NCBI GenBank assembly: GCA_031552235.1
Contig: JAVBMR010000016.1
Location: 1-64,000 of the forward strand
Direction of reading: 5' to 3'
Origin: WRDF01 sp031552235
GTDB taxonomy: Bacteria > Bacteroidota > Bacteroidia > Bacteroidales > Rikenellaceae
DNA: 64,000 nt
Shown: in pieces, positions 43,266 to 52,221 of the stretch
Layout of the letters: each line of letters opens with the position of its first letter
How positions within the stretch are numbered: position 1 is the stretch's first letter
Notes under the pieces: generated by a model
Database searches by the model: none
The model's input: only the letters and a program-made list of their open reading frames with translations
What the model was told of the DNA's origin: nothing
Program-made: the position numbers and the translations under genes

Positions 43266-44657
43266 ATGAAAAATGGATTGTTTTTAACGGTGGCGGCACT
43301 GTTGTTTTCCGCACCATTTGCTTTCGGGCAGCCCATGGGCCTGGGGGACGGTAAAATAGATGTCGGCGCTATAAAAAAGAGCATGGAAGAGTCGGACGCG
43401 GCCATTAAGGACCCGAAGACGAGCGAAAAATGGATGACGTGGCTTCAGCGCGGCGACATATATTTCGAAGCGGCGAGCGCCCCGACCAAAGGCCTTTTCA
43501 TCGGCCTCGACGAATCGCAGATGAGCAAGCTGTATCCGCAAAAACCCGTGGCGAAACCGGCTATAAAGCTGAAAGGTAAAGACGGGGACGTCGAATACAA
43601 GGTTAACGAATACGACAGGTTCATTGTTTATTTCGCCAACAAGAAATTGTCGATGTGGACTGACAATAAGATCGTTATAGATTCCACGGCCCTCGACAAG
43701 GCGGCCGATGCCTATGATTATGCCTATGCTTTGGATGCCAAGGCCACAGAACGCGCCCTCAAAGGCATACAGGAGGTGGTAAGGATGGTCAAATCCAGGG
43801 CACAAACCTACTATCGTTTGGGAATTACCGACAAAGCCGGCGATGAATACCGCCGCTCGTATATCATCCAGCAATATCCGACCGTCGGTAAAGTGGATAC
43901 GACCGACCTCTTCTACGCTGCGATGGCCTTTTCGTCGGCCGGAAAATTCAACGACGCCCTGCAATGCCTGAACGAACTGAAAAAACTCGGGTACTACGCC
44001 GACGGTGATGTTTATTACTATAAATATTTCTGTTTCAATAACATGGAGAGCCATGACAGCGCCCGTTTGACGCTTCTAGAGGGCGCGCGTAAATTCCCGA
44101 ACGTTTCCAAGCTCTACCGCACCCTTCCGATAATGTACGCGATCGATACGTCGGCGGACATCAACGACATCGTTCCCATAATCGACAAGGCCCTGGCCGA
44201 TCCTGCGAACAAGGAAAAACCGGCACTCTATTTCGGTATGGGGCAGGCATATGCCCAGAGGGATATGAACGACAAGGCCCTTGAATATTTTATCAAAGCC
44301 GCTGACGCAGACCCGAAAAATTACTCTTACCAGTTCAACACCGCGTTGACGTATATTAAAAAAGGGGACCAGGAAGGGCGTGAAATGCAGGAACATTCCG
44401 AGAACCTGTCGCAGGCAGAATACGTTAAAGCGCGTGACGAGGTTTACGCGATACATGCTCTCGCCATTCCGTATCTTGAGAAGGCGCATGAACTGGAAAA
44501 GGACAATGAATCTGTCATTGAGATACTTGCCGGGCTTACTTTCCGCCTGCGCGACACCAGCCCCGAAATGATGGAGAAATCGAAAAAATACGAGGCGATG
44601 AACGAGGCTATTAAAGCCAAAGCCGGAAATACGGCCGAAGCTCCGGCCGCGAAATAA
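43266..44657 (+). CDS. Exported TPR protein
   Basis: A 463-residue periplasmic or outer-membrane-associated protein with a signal peptide (~1-21). At least six TPR-like helix pairs are visible, for example around 195-235 (DLFYAAMAFSSAGKFNDAL) and 320-355 (YFGMGQAYAQRDMNDKALEY). It lies directly after gyrA (77-base gap), an arrangement I have seen in Bacteroidales, and ends in a Pro/Ala-rich tail. The partner proteins are unknown. A terminator follows. Confidence 0.8.
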   Translation: MKNGLFLTVAALLFSAPFAFGQPMGLGDGKIDVGAIKKSMEESDAAIKDPKTSEKWMTWLQRGDIYFEAASAPTKGLFIGLDESQMSKLYPQKPVAKPAIKLKGKDGDVEYKVNEYDRFIVYFANKKLSMWTDNKIVIDSTALDKAADAYDYAYALDAKATERALKGIQEVVRMVKSRAQTYYRLGITDKAGDEYRRSYIIQQYPTVGKVDTTDLFYAAMAFSSAGKFNDALQCLNELKKLGYYADGDVYYYKYFCFNNMESHDSARLTLLEGARKFPNVSKLYRTLPIMYAIDTSADINDIVPIIDKALADPANKEKPALYFGMGQAYAQRDMNDKALEYFIKAADADPKNYSYQFNTALTYIKKGDQEGREMQEHSENLSQAEYVKARDEVYAIHALAIPYLEKAHELEKDNESVIEILAGLTFRLRDTSPEMMEKSKKYEAMNEAIKAKAGNTAEAPAAK

Positions 44658-44685
44658 TGGCATTACATAATGCCGCATCACTAAA

Positions 44686-44706
44686 GGGAGGGCCGAAGGC
44701 CCTTCT
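44686..44706 (+). terminator. Terminator after gyrA-TPR
   Basis: GGGAGGGCC with GGCCCTTCT around a GAA loop (one GU pair), then a run of T. It separates gyrA-TPR from the suf operon. Confidence 0.75.
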
Positions 44707-44777
44707 TTTTTTATGTGATCTTGGGGGCTGCGCGGGATTTTTATCGGTTTGTGCCGCCCTGGATTTTGTGGCAAAAA

Positions 44778-44809
44778 TTTTGTACTCTCTGTGCGTATGC
44801 GTACCTTTG
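44778..44809 (+). promoter_or_regulatory. suf operon promoter
   Basis: TTTTG at 44778-44782, exactly 19 bases, then TACCTTTG at 44802-44809, a full match to the Bacteroidota promoter, 25 bases before the sufB ATG. No IscR- or Fur-type operator could be recognised next to it. Confidence 0.75.
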
Positions 44810-44834
44810 TTAGATATATTCACAACATGGAATT

Positions 44835-46280
44835 ATGAGCGATGCCGATAAAATACTGGACGAGGTAACCGGTCAGGAATACAAATATGGGTTCGTAACC
44901 GATATCGACACCGAAACCATACCCAAGGGCCTGAACGAAGATATCGTGCGACTGATCTCGACCAAGAAGAACGAGCCGCAGTGGATGACAGAACACCGGT
45001 TAAAGGCTTACCGCCACTGGCTTACCATGACCATGCCCAAATGGGCACACCTCGACATTCCCGAGATCGATTACCAGGATATTATATATTACGCCGCGCC
45101 GCGCACCAAGCCGAAATACGAGAGCATGGACGAGGTAGACCCCGAGTTGGTGGCCACGTTCGACAAACTGGGCATCCCGCTCGAAGAGCAAATGGCCCTG
45201 GCAGGTGTCGCGGTCGACGCGGTGATGGACTCGGTGTCGGTCAAGACGACCTACAAGGACACCCTTGCCGAACTGGGCATCATTTTCTGCTCGATGAGCG
45301 AAGCCATTGCCGAGCATCCTGAGTTGATCCAAAAATATCTCGGAAGCGTGGTTCCTTACGCCGACAATTTCTTCTCGGCGCTCAATATGGCAGTGTTCTC
45401 GGACGGATCGTTCTGCTACATCCCCAAAGGCGTGCGCTGCCCGATGGAGCTGAGTACCTATTTCCGCATCAACGCCGCCGGGACGGGGCAGTTCGAGCGC
45501 ACGCTTATCGTTGCCGACGAGGGGGCGTATGTCAGCTATCTTGAAGGGTGTACAGCCCCGCAACGGGATGAAAACCAGTTGCATGCCGCGGTGGTAGAGA
45601 TTGTGATACTCAAAGACGCCGAGGTGAAGTATTCGACGGTGCAGAACTGGTACCCTGGCGACAAAGACGGAAAGGGCGGGATATATAACTTCGTGACCAA
45701 GCGCGGTTTGTGCCGCGGCGAGAACTCGCGCCTTTCGTGGACGCAGGTCGAAACCGGCTCGGCGATAACGTGGAAATATCCCAGCACGATACTGGCCGGC
45801 GACAACAGCGTGGGCGAGTTCTACTCGGTGGCGCTGACCAACAATTTCCAGCAGGCCGACACGGGGACGAAAATGATCCACCTCGGCCGCAACACCCGCA
45901 GCCGGATAGTGTCGAAGGGCATCTCGGCCGGCCGCAGCCAGAACAGCTACCGCGGGCTCGTGAAGGTGGGCCGCAAGGCTGCTGGAGCGCGGAATTACTC
46001 GCAGTGCGATTCGCTGCTGATAGGCGACAAGTGCGGCGCGCATACGTTCCCCTATATTGAGTCGGAGAACCCGGGGGCTGTGATCGAACACGAGGCCACC
46101 ACGTCCAAAATAAGTGAAGACCAGCTGCTTTATTGCAACCAGCGCGGCATCTCGACCGAGGACGCCGTGGGGCTGATCGTGAACGGATACGCCAAGGAAG
46201 TACTGAACAAACTCCCAATGGAATTTGCCATTGAGGCGCAGAAACTTCTCTCGATCAGTCTTGAGGGGAGTGTGGGGTAA
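44835..46280 (+). CDS. sufB: Fe-S cluster scaffold SufB
   Basis: Scaffold subunit of the SufBCD complex on which Fe-S clusters are built. The 481-residue protein has the N-terminal helical part and the right-handed beta-helix with GRNTRSRIVSKGIS and the C-terminal QCDSLLIGDKCGAHTFPYIE segment that holds conserved cysteines. First gene of sufBCDS, with its own promoter. sufC begins 67 bases downstream. Confidence 0.96.
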   Translation: MSDADKILDEVTGQEYKYGFVTDIDTETIPKGLNEDIVRLISTKKNEPQWMTEHRLKAYRHWLTMTMPKWAHLDIPEIDYQDIIYYAAPRTKPKYESMDEVDPELVATFDKLGIPLEEQMALAGVAVDAVMDSVSVKTTYKDTLAELGIIFCSMSEAIAEHPELIQKYLGSVVPYADNFFSALNMAVFSDGSFCYIPKGVRCPMELSTYFRINAAGTGQFERTLIVADEGAYVSYLEGCTAPQRDENQLHAAVVEIVILKDAEVKYSTVQNWYPGDKDGKGGIYNFVTKRGLCRGENSRLSWTQVETGSAITWKYPSTILAGDNSVGEFYSVALTNNFQQADTGTKMIHLGRNTRSRIVSKGISAGRSQNSYRGLVKVGRKAAGARNYSQCDSLLIGDKCGAHTFPYIESENPGAVIEHEATTSKISEDQLLYCNQRGISTEDAVGLIVNGYAKEVLNKLPMEFAIEAQKLLSISLEGSVG

Positions 46281-46347
46281 CGGCGCCGAATAAGCGGGCG
46301 TAACCGGTGTCACAGGGCAGAAAAATAGAAAATAAAAAACACGAAAT

Positions 46348-47103
46348 ATGTTGTTAGAGGTTAAGAATCTGCATTGCATGGTGGACGGCAAGCCCATCCT
46401 GAGGGGCCTCGACATTGAGGTCAGGGCGGGCGAGGTGCATGCTATAATGGGTCCCAACGGGTCGGGTAAGAGTACGCTGGCTTCGGTCATCGCAGGTAAC
46501 CCGAAGTATGAAATTACCGAGGGAGAGGTGCTGTATAATGGCAGTAACCTGCTGGATATGAGCATTGAGGACAGGGCGAGAGCCGGGATATTTTTGGGTT
46601 TCCAGTATCCGGTCGAGATCCCGGGCGTGAGCATGGCCAACTTTATGCGAATGGCTGTCAACGCCCGCAGGGAATACCTGGGGGAAGAACCTCTTTCGGC
46701 GGGTGATTTCCTGCGGCTGATGCGCGAAAAAAGCGCCGTGGTGGAGCTGGACGCGAAACTTACGAACAGGGCGGTGAACGAAGGCTTCTCGGGCGGCGAA
46801 AAGAAAAAGAACGAGATATTCCAGATGGCGATGCTCGACCCGATGCTCGCCATCCTCGACGAAACCGATTCGGGGCTCGATATCGACGCCCTGCGTATCG
46901 TGGCAACTGGCGTCAACAAACTCCGCAGGCCGGACAACGCCACGGTGGTTATCACTCATTACCAGAGGTTGTTGGACTATATCGTGCCGGATTATGTGCA
47001 TGTGCTTTACCAGGGCCGCATAATCCACACCGGTGGTAAGGAACTAGCGCTCGTGCTGGAAGAAGAGGGCTACGACCGCATAATAAACGACTATAATAAA
47101 TAA
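46348..47103 (+). CDS. sufC: Fe-S assembly ATPase SufC
   Basis: ABC-type ATPase that drives SufBCD conformational change. Walker A GPNGSGKST at residues 35-43, ABC signature FSGGEKKKNEIFQM (~150-163), Walker B MLAILDETDSGLD (~172-184). 251 residues, normal. sufD starts 3 bases after its stop. Confidence 0.96.
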   Translation: MLLEVKNLHCMVDGKPILRGLDIEVRAGEVHAIMGPNGSGKSTLASVIAGNPKYEITEGEVLYNGSNLLDMSIEDRARAGIFLGFQYPVEIPGVSMANFMRMAVNARREYLGEEPLSAGDFLRLMREKSAVVELDAKLTNRAVNEGFSGGEKKKNEIFQMAMLDPMLAILDETDSGLDIDALRIVATGVNKLRRPDNATVVITHYQRLLDYIVPDYVHVLYQGRIIHTGGKELALVLEEEGYDRIINDYNK

Positions 47104-47106
47104 GTC

Positions 47107-48405
47107 ATGCAGCGTTCGCTCGAAGAAATATTGTCGGAACTTTACCTGTCGAACATAGATATTATCGGCGAGGGAATGCCATCGTGGGTGAATGCCCTGC
47201 GTAGCGGCGCGCTTGAAAATTTCAACCTGCTGTCGCTTCCGTCGGCCAGGGACGAGGATTACAGGCATACCGACATTCGCCGCATGTTCGAGGGCGAGAG
47301 GGAAACTTACCTCATCCCGTCGGGCCTGAAAAAAGAGGTCGAAAGGGTAGTGCCGCAGAGGGGCTACACGGTGGATGTGGTCAACGGCTTTTGTACGGCA
47401 GAGGGGCTGACCACGCTCGATAACGGCATTGTTTACGGATCGCTTCGTGCGGCGATGGCCGAGATGGGCGAACTCGTTTCGAAATATTACGACAAAATAG
47501 CGGACGGCTGGCGTACCGCTACCTCGGCACTCAATACCGTGTTCACGCAGGACGGCGCGTTCGTGTATGTCCCGGACGATGTCGAGGCGGAAGAGCCTTT
47601 CTCGCTGGCATTCGCCTATCATGCTGAGGACCAGGAACAGATGTGCTTCTCAAGGGCTTTGGTCATCGCGGGCGGCGGCGCGCGTGCGAATATCGTCATA
47701 TCGCATGCCGGTGACGGTCATGGGCGTTTTTTGATCGACCATGTGAGGGAAACATACGCCGGCGACGGGGCGTATCTGAAAATAACCGAGGTGAATTCAT
47801 GGGGCGACAGGGCAATGTCGGTCGCCGGGAATTACTTGCGGCAGGAGCGCGGAAGCCATGTGGATATGGTCGGCCTTTGGCTCAATGGGGCGGTTACGCG
47901 TGTGAACGCGGCGACCGACCTCGCGGGTGAAAACTGCGAGAGTATCCTGAAAGGGTTGTACTTTGCGGACGGGACGGAGCATGTCGATGTGAACATGAGG
48001 GTAAATCACCTTGTCCCCGATTGCAAAAGCTCGGAGCTGATAAAAGGTATAGTGTCGGGCGAGGCGGTCGGCGCTTTCACGGGCAGGGTGTACGTTGCCC
48101 CGGACGCGCAGCGTACCGAGGCCCTGCAACAAAGTCGCAACATTCAGCTCAGTGATACGGCGAAGATATACACCGAGCCGCAGCTGGAGATATACGCCGA
48201 TGACGTGAAGTGCAGCCATGGCGCCACGGTCGGCCAGATGGACGATGAAGCCGTGTACTATATGCGCCAGAGGGGGCTATCCGAAGCCGATGCCAAACGC
48301 CTGCAACTGTTCGGCTTTGTGAACGACGTGATCTCGAAATGCTCGGGCGAATACGCCTGCGATTGCCTCGCGGAGCTTGCCCAGGCGCGTATAGACAGGA
48401 TGTAG
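47107..48405 (+). CDS. sufD: Fe-S assembly protein SufD
   Basis: Partner of SufB in the SufBC2D complex. The 432-residue protein has the divergent N-terminus and the beta-helix core with SSELIKGIVSGEAVGAFTG and the conserved CSHGATVGQ segment (~358-366), where the histidine helps form the SufB-SufD cluster site. Spacing of 3 bases to sufC and 3 bases to sufS indicates one transcript with coupled translation. Confidence 0.93.
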   Translation: MQRSLEEILSELYLSNIDIIGEGMPSWVNALRSGALENFNLLSLPSARDEDYRHTDIRRMFEGERETYLIPSGLKKEVERVVPQRGYTVDVVNGFCTAEGLTTLDNGIVYGSLRAAMAEMGELVSKYYDKIADGWRTATSALNTVFTQDGAFVYVPDDVEAEEPFSLAFAYHAEDQEQMCFSRALVIAGGGARANIVISHAGDGHGRFLIDHVRETYAGDGAYLKITEVNSWGDRAMSVAGNYLRQERGSHVDMVGLWLNGAVTRVNAATDLAGENCESILKGLYFADGTEHVDVNMRVNHLVPDCKSSELIKGIVSGEAVGAFTGRVYVAPDAQRTEALQQSRNIQLSDTAKIYTEPQLEIYADDVKCSHGATVGQMDDEAVYYMRQRGLSEADAKRLQLFGFVNDVISKCSGEYACDCLAELAQARIDRM

Positions 48406-48408
48406 AAG

Positions 48409-49626
48409 ATGTTGGATATAAATAAAATACGCGAGGATTTCCCCATACTCGGCCGCAGTGTTTACGGGCGGCCGTTGGTGTATCTCGACAACGGGGCCAC
48501 GGCGCAGAAACCGCTCCGGGTGATCGAGGCTATGGACCGTTTCCAGCGCGAGCTGAACGCCAACATACACCGGGGCATACACTACCTGAGCGCGAAAAGC
48601 ACCGAGGCGTACGAGCAGGCGCGCGAAACCGTCAGGGCGTTCATCGGGGCGGAAAGCACGCAGGAAGTCGTGTTTACTTCCGGTGCCACTGCGGCGATAA
48701 ATGCTGTGGCCTACAGTTTCGGCGAGAGGTTCTTCGGCGATGGCGACAATATCGTGGTAAGTGAGATGGAACACCACTCTAATATCGTTCCGTGGCAATT
48801 GGTGTGCGGACGTAAGGGGATCGAGATGAGGGTGTTGCCGTTCGCGGAGGACGGACGCCTCGAAACCGAAAAGCTGGCAGGGCTGATAGACGGCCGGACT
48901 CGAATGGTGGCTGTTACGCAGGCCTCGAACGTACTGGGGACATGCCCCGATCTGCGGAAAATTATAGCCGTGGCACATGGGGCCGGTGTGCCGGTGTTGG
49001 TGGACGGATGCCAGGGGATAGTCCACGCCAAGACCGACGTGCGCGAACTCGATTGCGATTTTTATGTCTTCTCTGGACATAAACTCTATGGGCCGACGGG
49101 CATAGGAGTGCTTTACGGGAAGAAAAGATGGCTGGAGCAGATGCCGCCGTTCATGGGCGGAGGCGACATGGTCGACCGGGTGAGTTTCGGCGTGACGACA
49201 TGGGCCGAGCTGCCGCTGAAATTCGAAGCCGGAACAGCCAATTTCACAGGCGCCATCGGGCTTGCCGAAGCCATGAATTATATAAAAGAAATCGGAATGG
49301 ACGATATCGCCGCGCACGAACAGGCGCTGCTTTCTCACGCCGCCGAGAGGCTCGGAGCCATGGAAGGCGTTAGTATATACGGGACGGCACAGCCCAAATG
49401 CGCGATACTTTCGTTCACCGCCGAGGGGGCGCACACTTCCGACATCGGGATGATCCTCGACAAAATGGGGGTGGCAATACGCACCGGGACCCACTGCGCC
49501 CAGCCCTTGATGGCCCATTACGGCGTTACGGGGATGTGCCGCGCCTCGATGGCTTTTTACAACACCCACGCGGAGATGGACGTTTTCGCCGACGGGCTTG
49601 AGCGGGCGCTCGGGATGCTGCGCTGA
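48409..49626 (+). CDS. sufS: Cysteine desulfurase SufS
   Basis: PLP enzyme that takes sulfur from cysteine for Fe-S assembly. The PLP lysine is K225 in SGHKLYGPTG and the persulfide cysteine is C363 in THCAQPLM, the short-loop class II form. 405 residues. The operon has no sufE or sufU, so the sulfur acceptor gene lies elsewhere or SufS passes sulfur directly. Confidence 0.95.
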   Translation: MLDINKIREDFPILGRSVYGRPLVYLDNGATAQKPLRVIEAMDRFQRELNANIHRGIHYLSAKSTEAYEQARETVRAFIGAESTQEVVFTSGATAAINAVAYSFGERFFGDGDNIVVSEMEHHSNIVPWQLVCGRKGIEMRVLPFAEDGRLETEKLAGLIDGRTRMVAVTQASNVLGTCPDLRKIIAVAHGAGVPVLVDGCQGIVHAKTDVRELDCDFYVFSGHKLYGPTGIGVLYGKKRWLEQMPPFMGGGDMVDRVSFGVTTWAELPLKFEAGTANFTGAIGLAEAMNYIKEIGMDDIAAHEQALLSHAAERLGAMEGVSIYGTAQPKCAILSFTAEGAHTSDIGMILDKMGVAIRTGTHCAQPLMAHYGVTGMCRASMAFYNTHAEMDVFADGLERALGMLR

Positions 49627-49688
49627 CCTTTGCAGGGCTTTGGATTTTCGGGCGAAATTATTAACTTGCATCAATTAAAAGACTCAGA

Positions 49689-50369
49689 ATGCCGTTTATC
49701 GTACTCGAAGGCCTCGACGGGGCAGGGAAATCGACACAGCTGAACAAGCTAATTTCGTGCATCGCAGCAAAAGGGGCGGAGTACGAGTACCTGCATTTCC
49801 CGCGCTTCGACGCGCCTGTGTACGGCGAGCTTATAGCGAAGTTCCTGCGCGGCGAGTTCGGCGCGGCGGATGAGGTCAGCCCGTGGCTGGTGGCGCTGCT
49901 GTTCGCCGGCGACCGTGCCGAAGCCGCCGCAATGATGCGCGAATGGCTCGCACAGGGCAAGTACGTGCTTACGGACAGGTTTGTCTACTCGAACATAGCC
50001 TACCAGTGCGCCAAAGTCGCCGATGAGGCCGAACGCAACAGGCTGGCCGACTGGATCTTCGATCTCGAATACAACCACAACGACATACCGCGTCCGGACG
50101 TTTCGCTGTTCCTGGACGTGCCTTTCCAGTTTACCGAGAGCAGGCTCACCGAGACCCGTGAGGGCGATGACCGCTCCTACCTCGAAGGCTGCCGGGACAT
50201 CCACGAATCGTCGCTCGACCTGCAAAAAAAGGTGAGGCAGGTGTACCTCGACCGTGCGAGGCTCGATCCCGACCTGAGGGTCGTGGATTGCTCCGACGGC
50301 CGAGGCGCGATGGACACCCCGGACAATAACCTGCTCAAGATACTCCACGAAATAAAAGGACTGCTGTGA
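49689..50369 (+). CDS. tmk: Thymidylate kinase
   Basis: Phosphorylates dTMP to dTDP. The P-loop EGLDGAGKSTQ is at 7-17, the DRFVYSNIAYQ motif at ~97-107 binds the thymidine, and the LID region holds TREGDDRSYLEG. 226 residues. A TTTG-N19-TAACTTGC promoter-like pair lies at 49639-49669. Its stop overlaps a possible GTG start of the next gene (GTGA). Confidence 0.93.
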   Translation: MPFIVLEGLDGAGKSTQLNKLISCIAAKGAEYEYLHFPRFDAPVYGELIAKFLRGEFGAADEVSPWLVALLFAGDRAEAAAMMREWLAQGKYVLTDRFVYSNIAYQCAKVADEAERNRLADWIFDLEYNHNDIPRPDVSLFLDVPFQFTESRLTETREGDDRSYLEGCRDIHESSLDLQKKVRQVYLDRARLDPDLRVVDCSDGRGAMDTPDNNLLKILHEIKGLL

Positions 50370-51514
50370 CCCGTACCGCTACCCCTCCGCAACAAATGAG
50401 CAAAGGCTGGAAGATCGCCGTCGACGTGTGCCGCATAGTGTTGGCGCTCACGTTCGTGTTCTCGGGCTTCGTAAAGACCGTCGATCCGTGGGGTACGGGG
50501 ATAAAAATGGGCGAATACCTCGCCGCTTTCGACATGGACTGGCTCTACGGATGCCGGTTCGGCATAGGGATATGGCTCAACGGCGCCGAAATGATGCTCG
50601 GTCTGATGGTGCTGTTCAAGATACGCCTGCGCCTGACCACCATATTCATCTCGTGCGCCATGACGTTCTTTACTGTGCTGACGCTCGTGCTGGCGATCTG
50701 GAACCCTGTGGACGACTGCGGATGCTTCGGCGACGCCATAAAACTCACGAACTGGGAAACGTTCACGAAGAACATGATCCTGCTCCCGATGGCGCTGTTC
50801 GTTTGCTATCATTCGCGGAAGCTGCCGATGAAACCCACATGGCGCGACGGAGCGTTTATGCTCCTTTTCGCGAGCATATCGTTCGGGATCGGAATTTATT
50901 CATACCGCCACCTGCCGTTGATAGACTTCCTGCCGTATAAGGTAGGGACCGACCTCGCCAAAGCCATGGAGGACAGCAACGCGCAGGACGAGGTGGACGT
51001 CATCTATACTTTCAGGAACACGGCGACCGGCGAACTGGGGAAATTCAAGGAGTGGAACGACGACCCGGCGTGGGAATACGTCGAGCATAAGGTCTTGTCG
51101 CTGGATACGAAGGTGCATGCTTCGGTGCGTGATTTCGCCGTGTTCGATGCCGAGAACGACATCACTTCAGACATACTTGCCGACACCAACGTGGTCTATA
51201 TGGTTTTTGCCGGCGACCTGGAAGATATCCGCCCAAGATGCGAGCGCAAGCTGTCGGTGGCCGTTTCGCAGGCTCGCGACCGCGGCTACAGGGTGATGTG
51301 CATCACAGCCACGACCATGGAGAACCCTATGATAATGCTTGTGAACGACCAGGTGCCGTGCTACAACATGGACGCCACGACCATCAAGACCATACTGCGT
51401 GCCCGTACCGGGGTTGTGGTGCTCCGCGGCGGAGTAGTCATCGACAAGGTAAACTGCCGCGACATGCTCAAGAAAGGCGAGCTTCCGGACTACCGGACGC
51501 TGGAGGTCGATTAG
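50366..51514 (+). CDS. DoxX/MauE-like membrane protein, thioredoxin-like C-terminus
   Basis: A 382-residue protein with about five membrane helices (~20-36, 61-85, 91-112, 131-148, 162-180) of the DoxX/MauE type, including the DDCGCFGD motif near 117-124 typical of MauE-like redox proteins. The last ~190 residues are soluble and end in a thioredoxin-like pattern (VVYMVF, then RTGVVVLRGGVVIDK) without a CxxC. Likely a membrane disulfide or quinone-linked redox protein, with the exact role unknown. The start may be the GTG at 50366 that overlaps the tmk stop, or the ATG at 50396 (MSKGWK). Confidence 0.8.
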   Translation: MTRTATPPQQMSKGWKIAVDVCRIVLALTFVFSGFVKTVDPWGTGIKMGEYLAAFDMDWLYGCRFGIGIWLNGAEMMLGLMVLFKIRLRLTTIFISCAMTFFTVLTLVLAIWNPVDDCGCFGDAIKLTNWETFTKNMILLPMALFVCYHSRKLPMKPTWRDGAFMLLFASISFGIGIYSYRHLPLIDFLPYKVGTDLAKAMEDSNAQDEVDVIYTFRNTATGELGKFKEWNDDPAWEYVEHKVLSLDTKVHASVRDFAVFDAENDITSDILADTNVVYMVFAGDLEDIRPRCERKLSVAVSQARDRGYRVMCITATTMENPMIMLVNDQVPCYNMDATTIKTILRARTGVVVLRGGVVIDKVNCRDMLKKGELPDYRTLEVD

Positions 51515-51791
51515 GTGCTTCCGGATCTCGGATGGGGCGGGAGCGTTAGCTCACACCGGAACGCCTGGGAGTGAAATAAACACGGTAATGTGGACAAAGA
51601 TGGCTGGTTTTTGCATGGCTTGATACTCACCTGAAAATAATCTGCGCCCACCCACGGAAGCACCGAGGTCGCCGCAGCGACCTGTATCCGGGTCATTCCC
51701 ATGACAGGGAGAGAACGGAAATGTCCGCCTGAATTCGAAGGCCGCGGTGGAAAATAACCTTGACGCTCAGTCTATGATAGCTGGGCGGCTT
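51515..51791. other. Gene-free interval with murI-type repeat block
   Basis: Convergent 3' region. 51544-51592 carries CGTTAGCTCACACCGGA followed by GGGAGTGAAATAAACA. This is related to 35802-35850 after murI, which has CGCTAGCTCGCACCGGA then GGAAGAGAAATAACCA. The remainder shows nothing I can name. Confidence 0.5.
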
Positions 51792-52208
51792 TTACAGTTT
51801 GACGTTGCTTTTCAGATAATCGAGATATTCTTCCGCGTCTTCGAATATTTCCTCCCCTTCCATCATATATGCCCGCAGCAGGAAATCCAATGAGTTTTTC
51901 TTATCCTGCCGATGGTAATAACACTGCCCCAGTCGCAACAGGATGAAAGGATTCATGTCTTCCGTGCCATAGATATCGTAGGCCTTATGCAGCGCGTCCA
52001 AAGCATCAGCATATTTTTCCATGCAGAAATACGCGTCCCCGATCGAGGCGTAAAGCCAACCGCTGGCCTCCCAATCGTCTTTCGGTTCGGGAATGACTTC
52101 GAGGGCCTTGTTGAAATATTCGATGGCTTCGGGATAATTTTCATTATCCATTTCTTCGTTTCCTTGCTCGCTCAGGCTGTCGAGCAGGTCTTCTGTTTCT
52201 TCTGTCAT
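51792..52208 (-). CDS. Small TPR protein
   Basis: A 138-residue acidic cytosolic protein without a signal peptide. Three TPR units are visible (NYPEAIEYFNKALEVIP, KYADALDALHKAYDIYG, DKKNSLDFLLRAYMMEG). It is the last gene of the trkA operon, 13 bases after the rRNA methyltransferase gene. TPR proteins bind partner proteins; the partner is unknown. Confidence 0.8.
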   Translation of the reverse strand: MTEETEDLLDSLSEQGNEEMDNENYPEAIEYFNKALEVIPEPKDDWEASGWLYASIGDAYFCMEKYADALDALHKAYDIYGTEDMNPFILLRLGQCYYHRQDKKNSLDFLLRAYMMEGEEIFEDAEEYLDYLKSNVKL

Positions 52209-52221
52209 TGTTTTATGCTGT

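Noticed and set aside
44657..44851. 64-residue frame between the TPR gene and sufB
   Set aside because: It spans the terminator hairpin and the suf promoter and overlaps the sufB start; no signal or family supports it.
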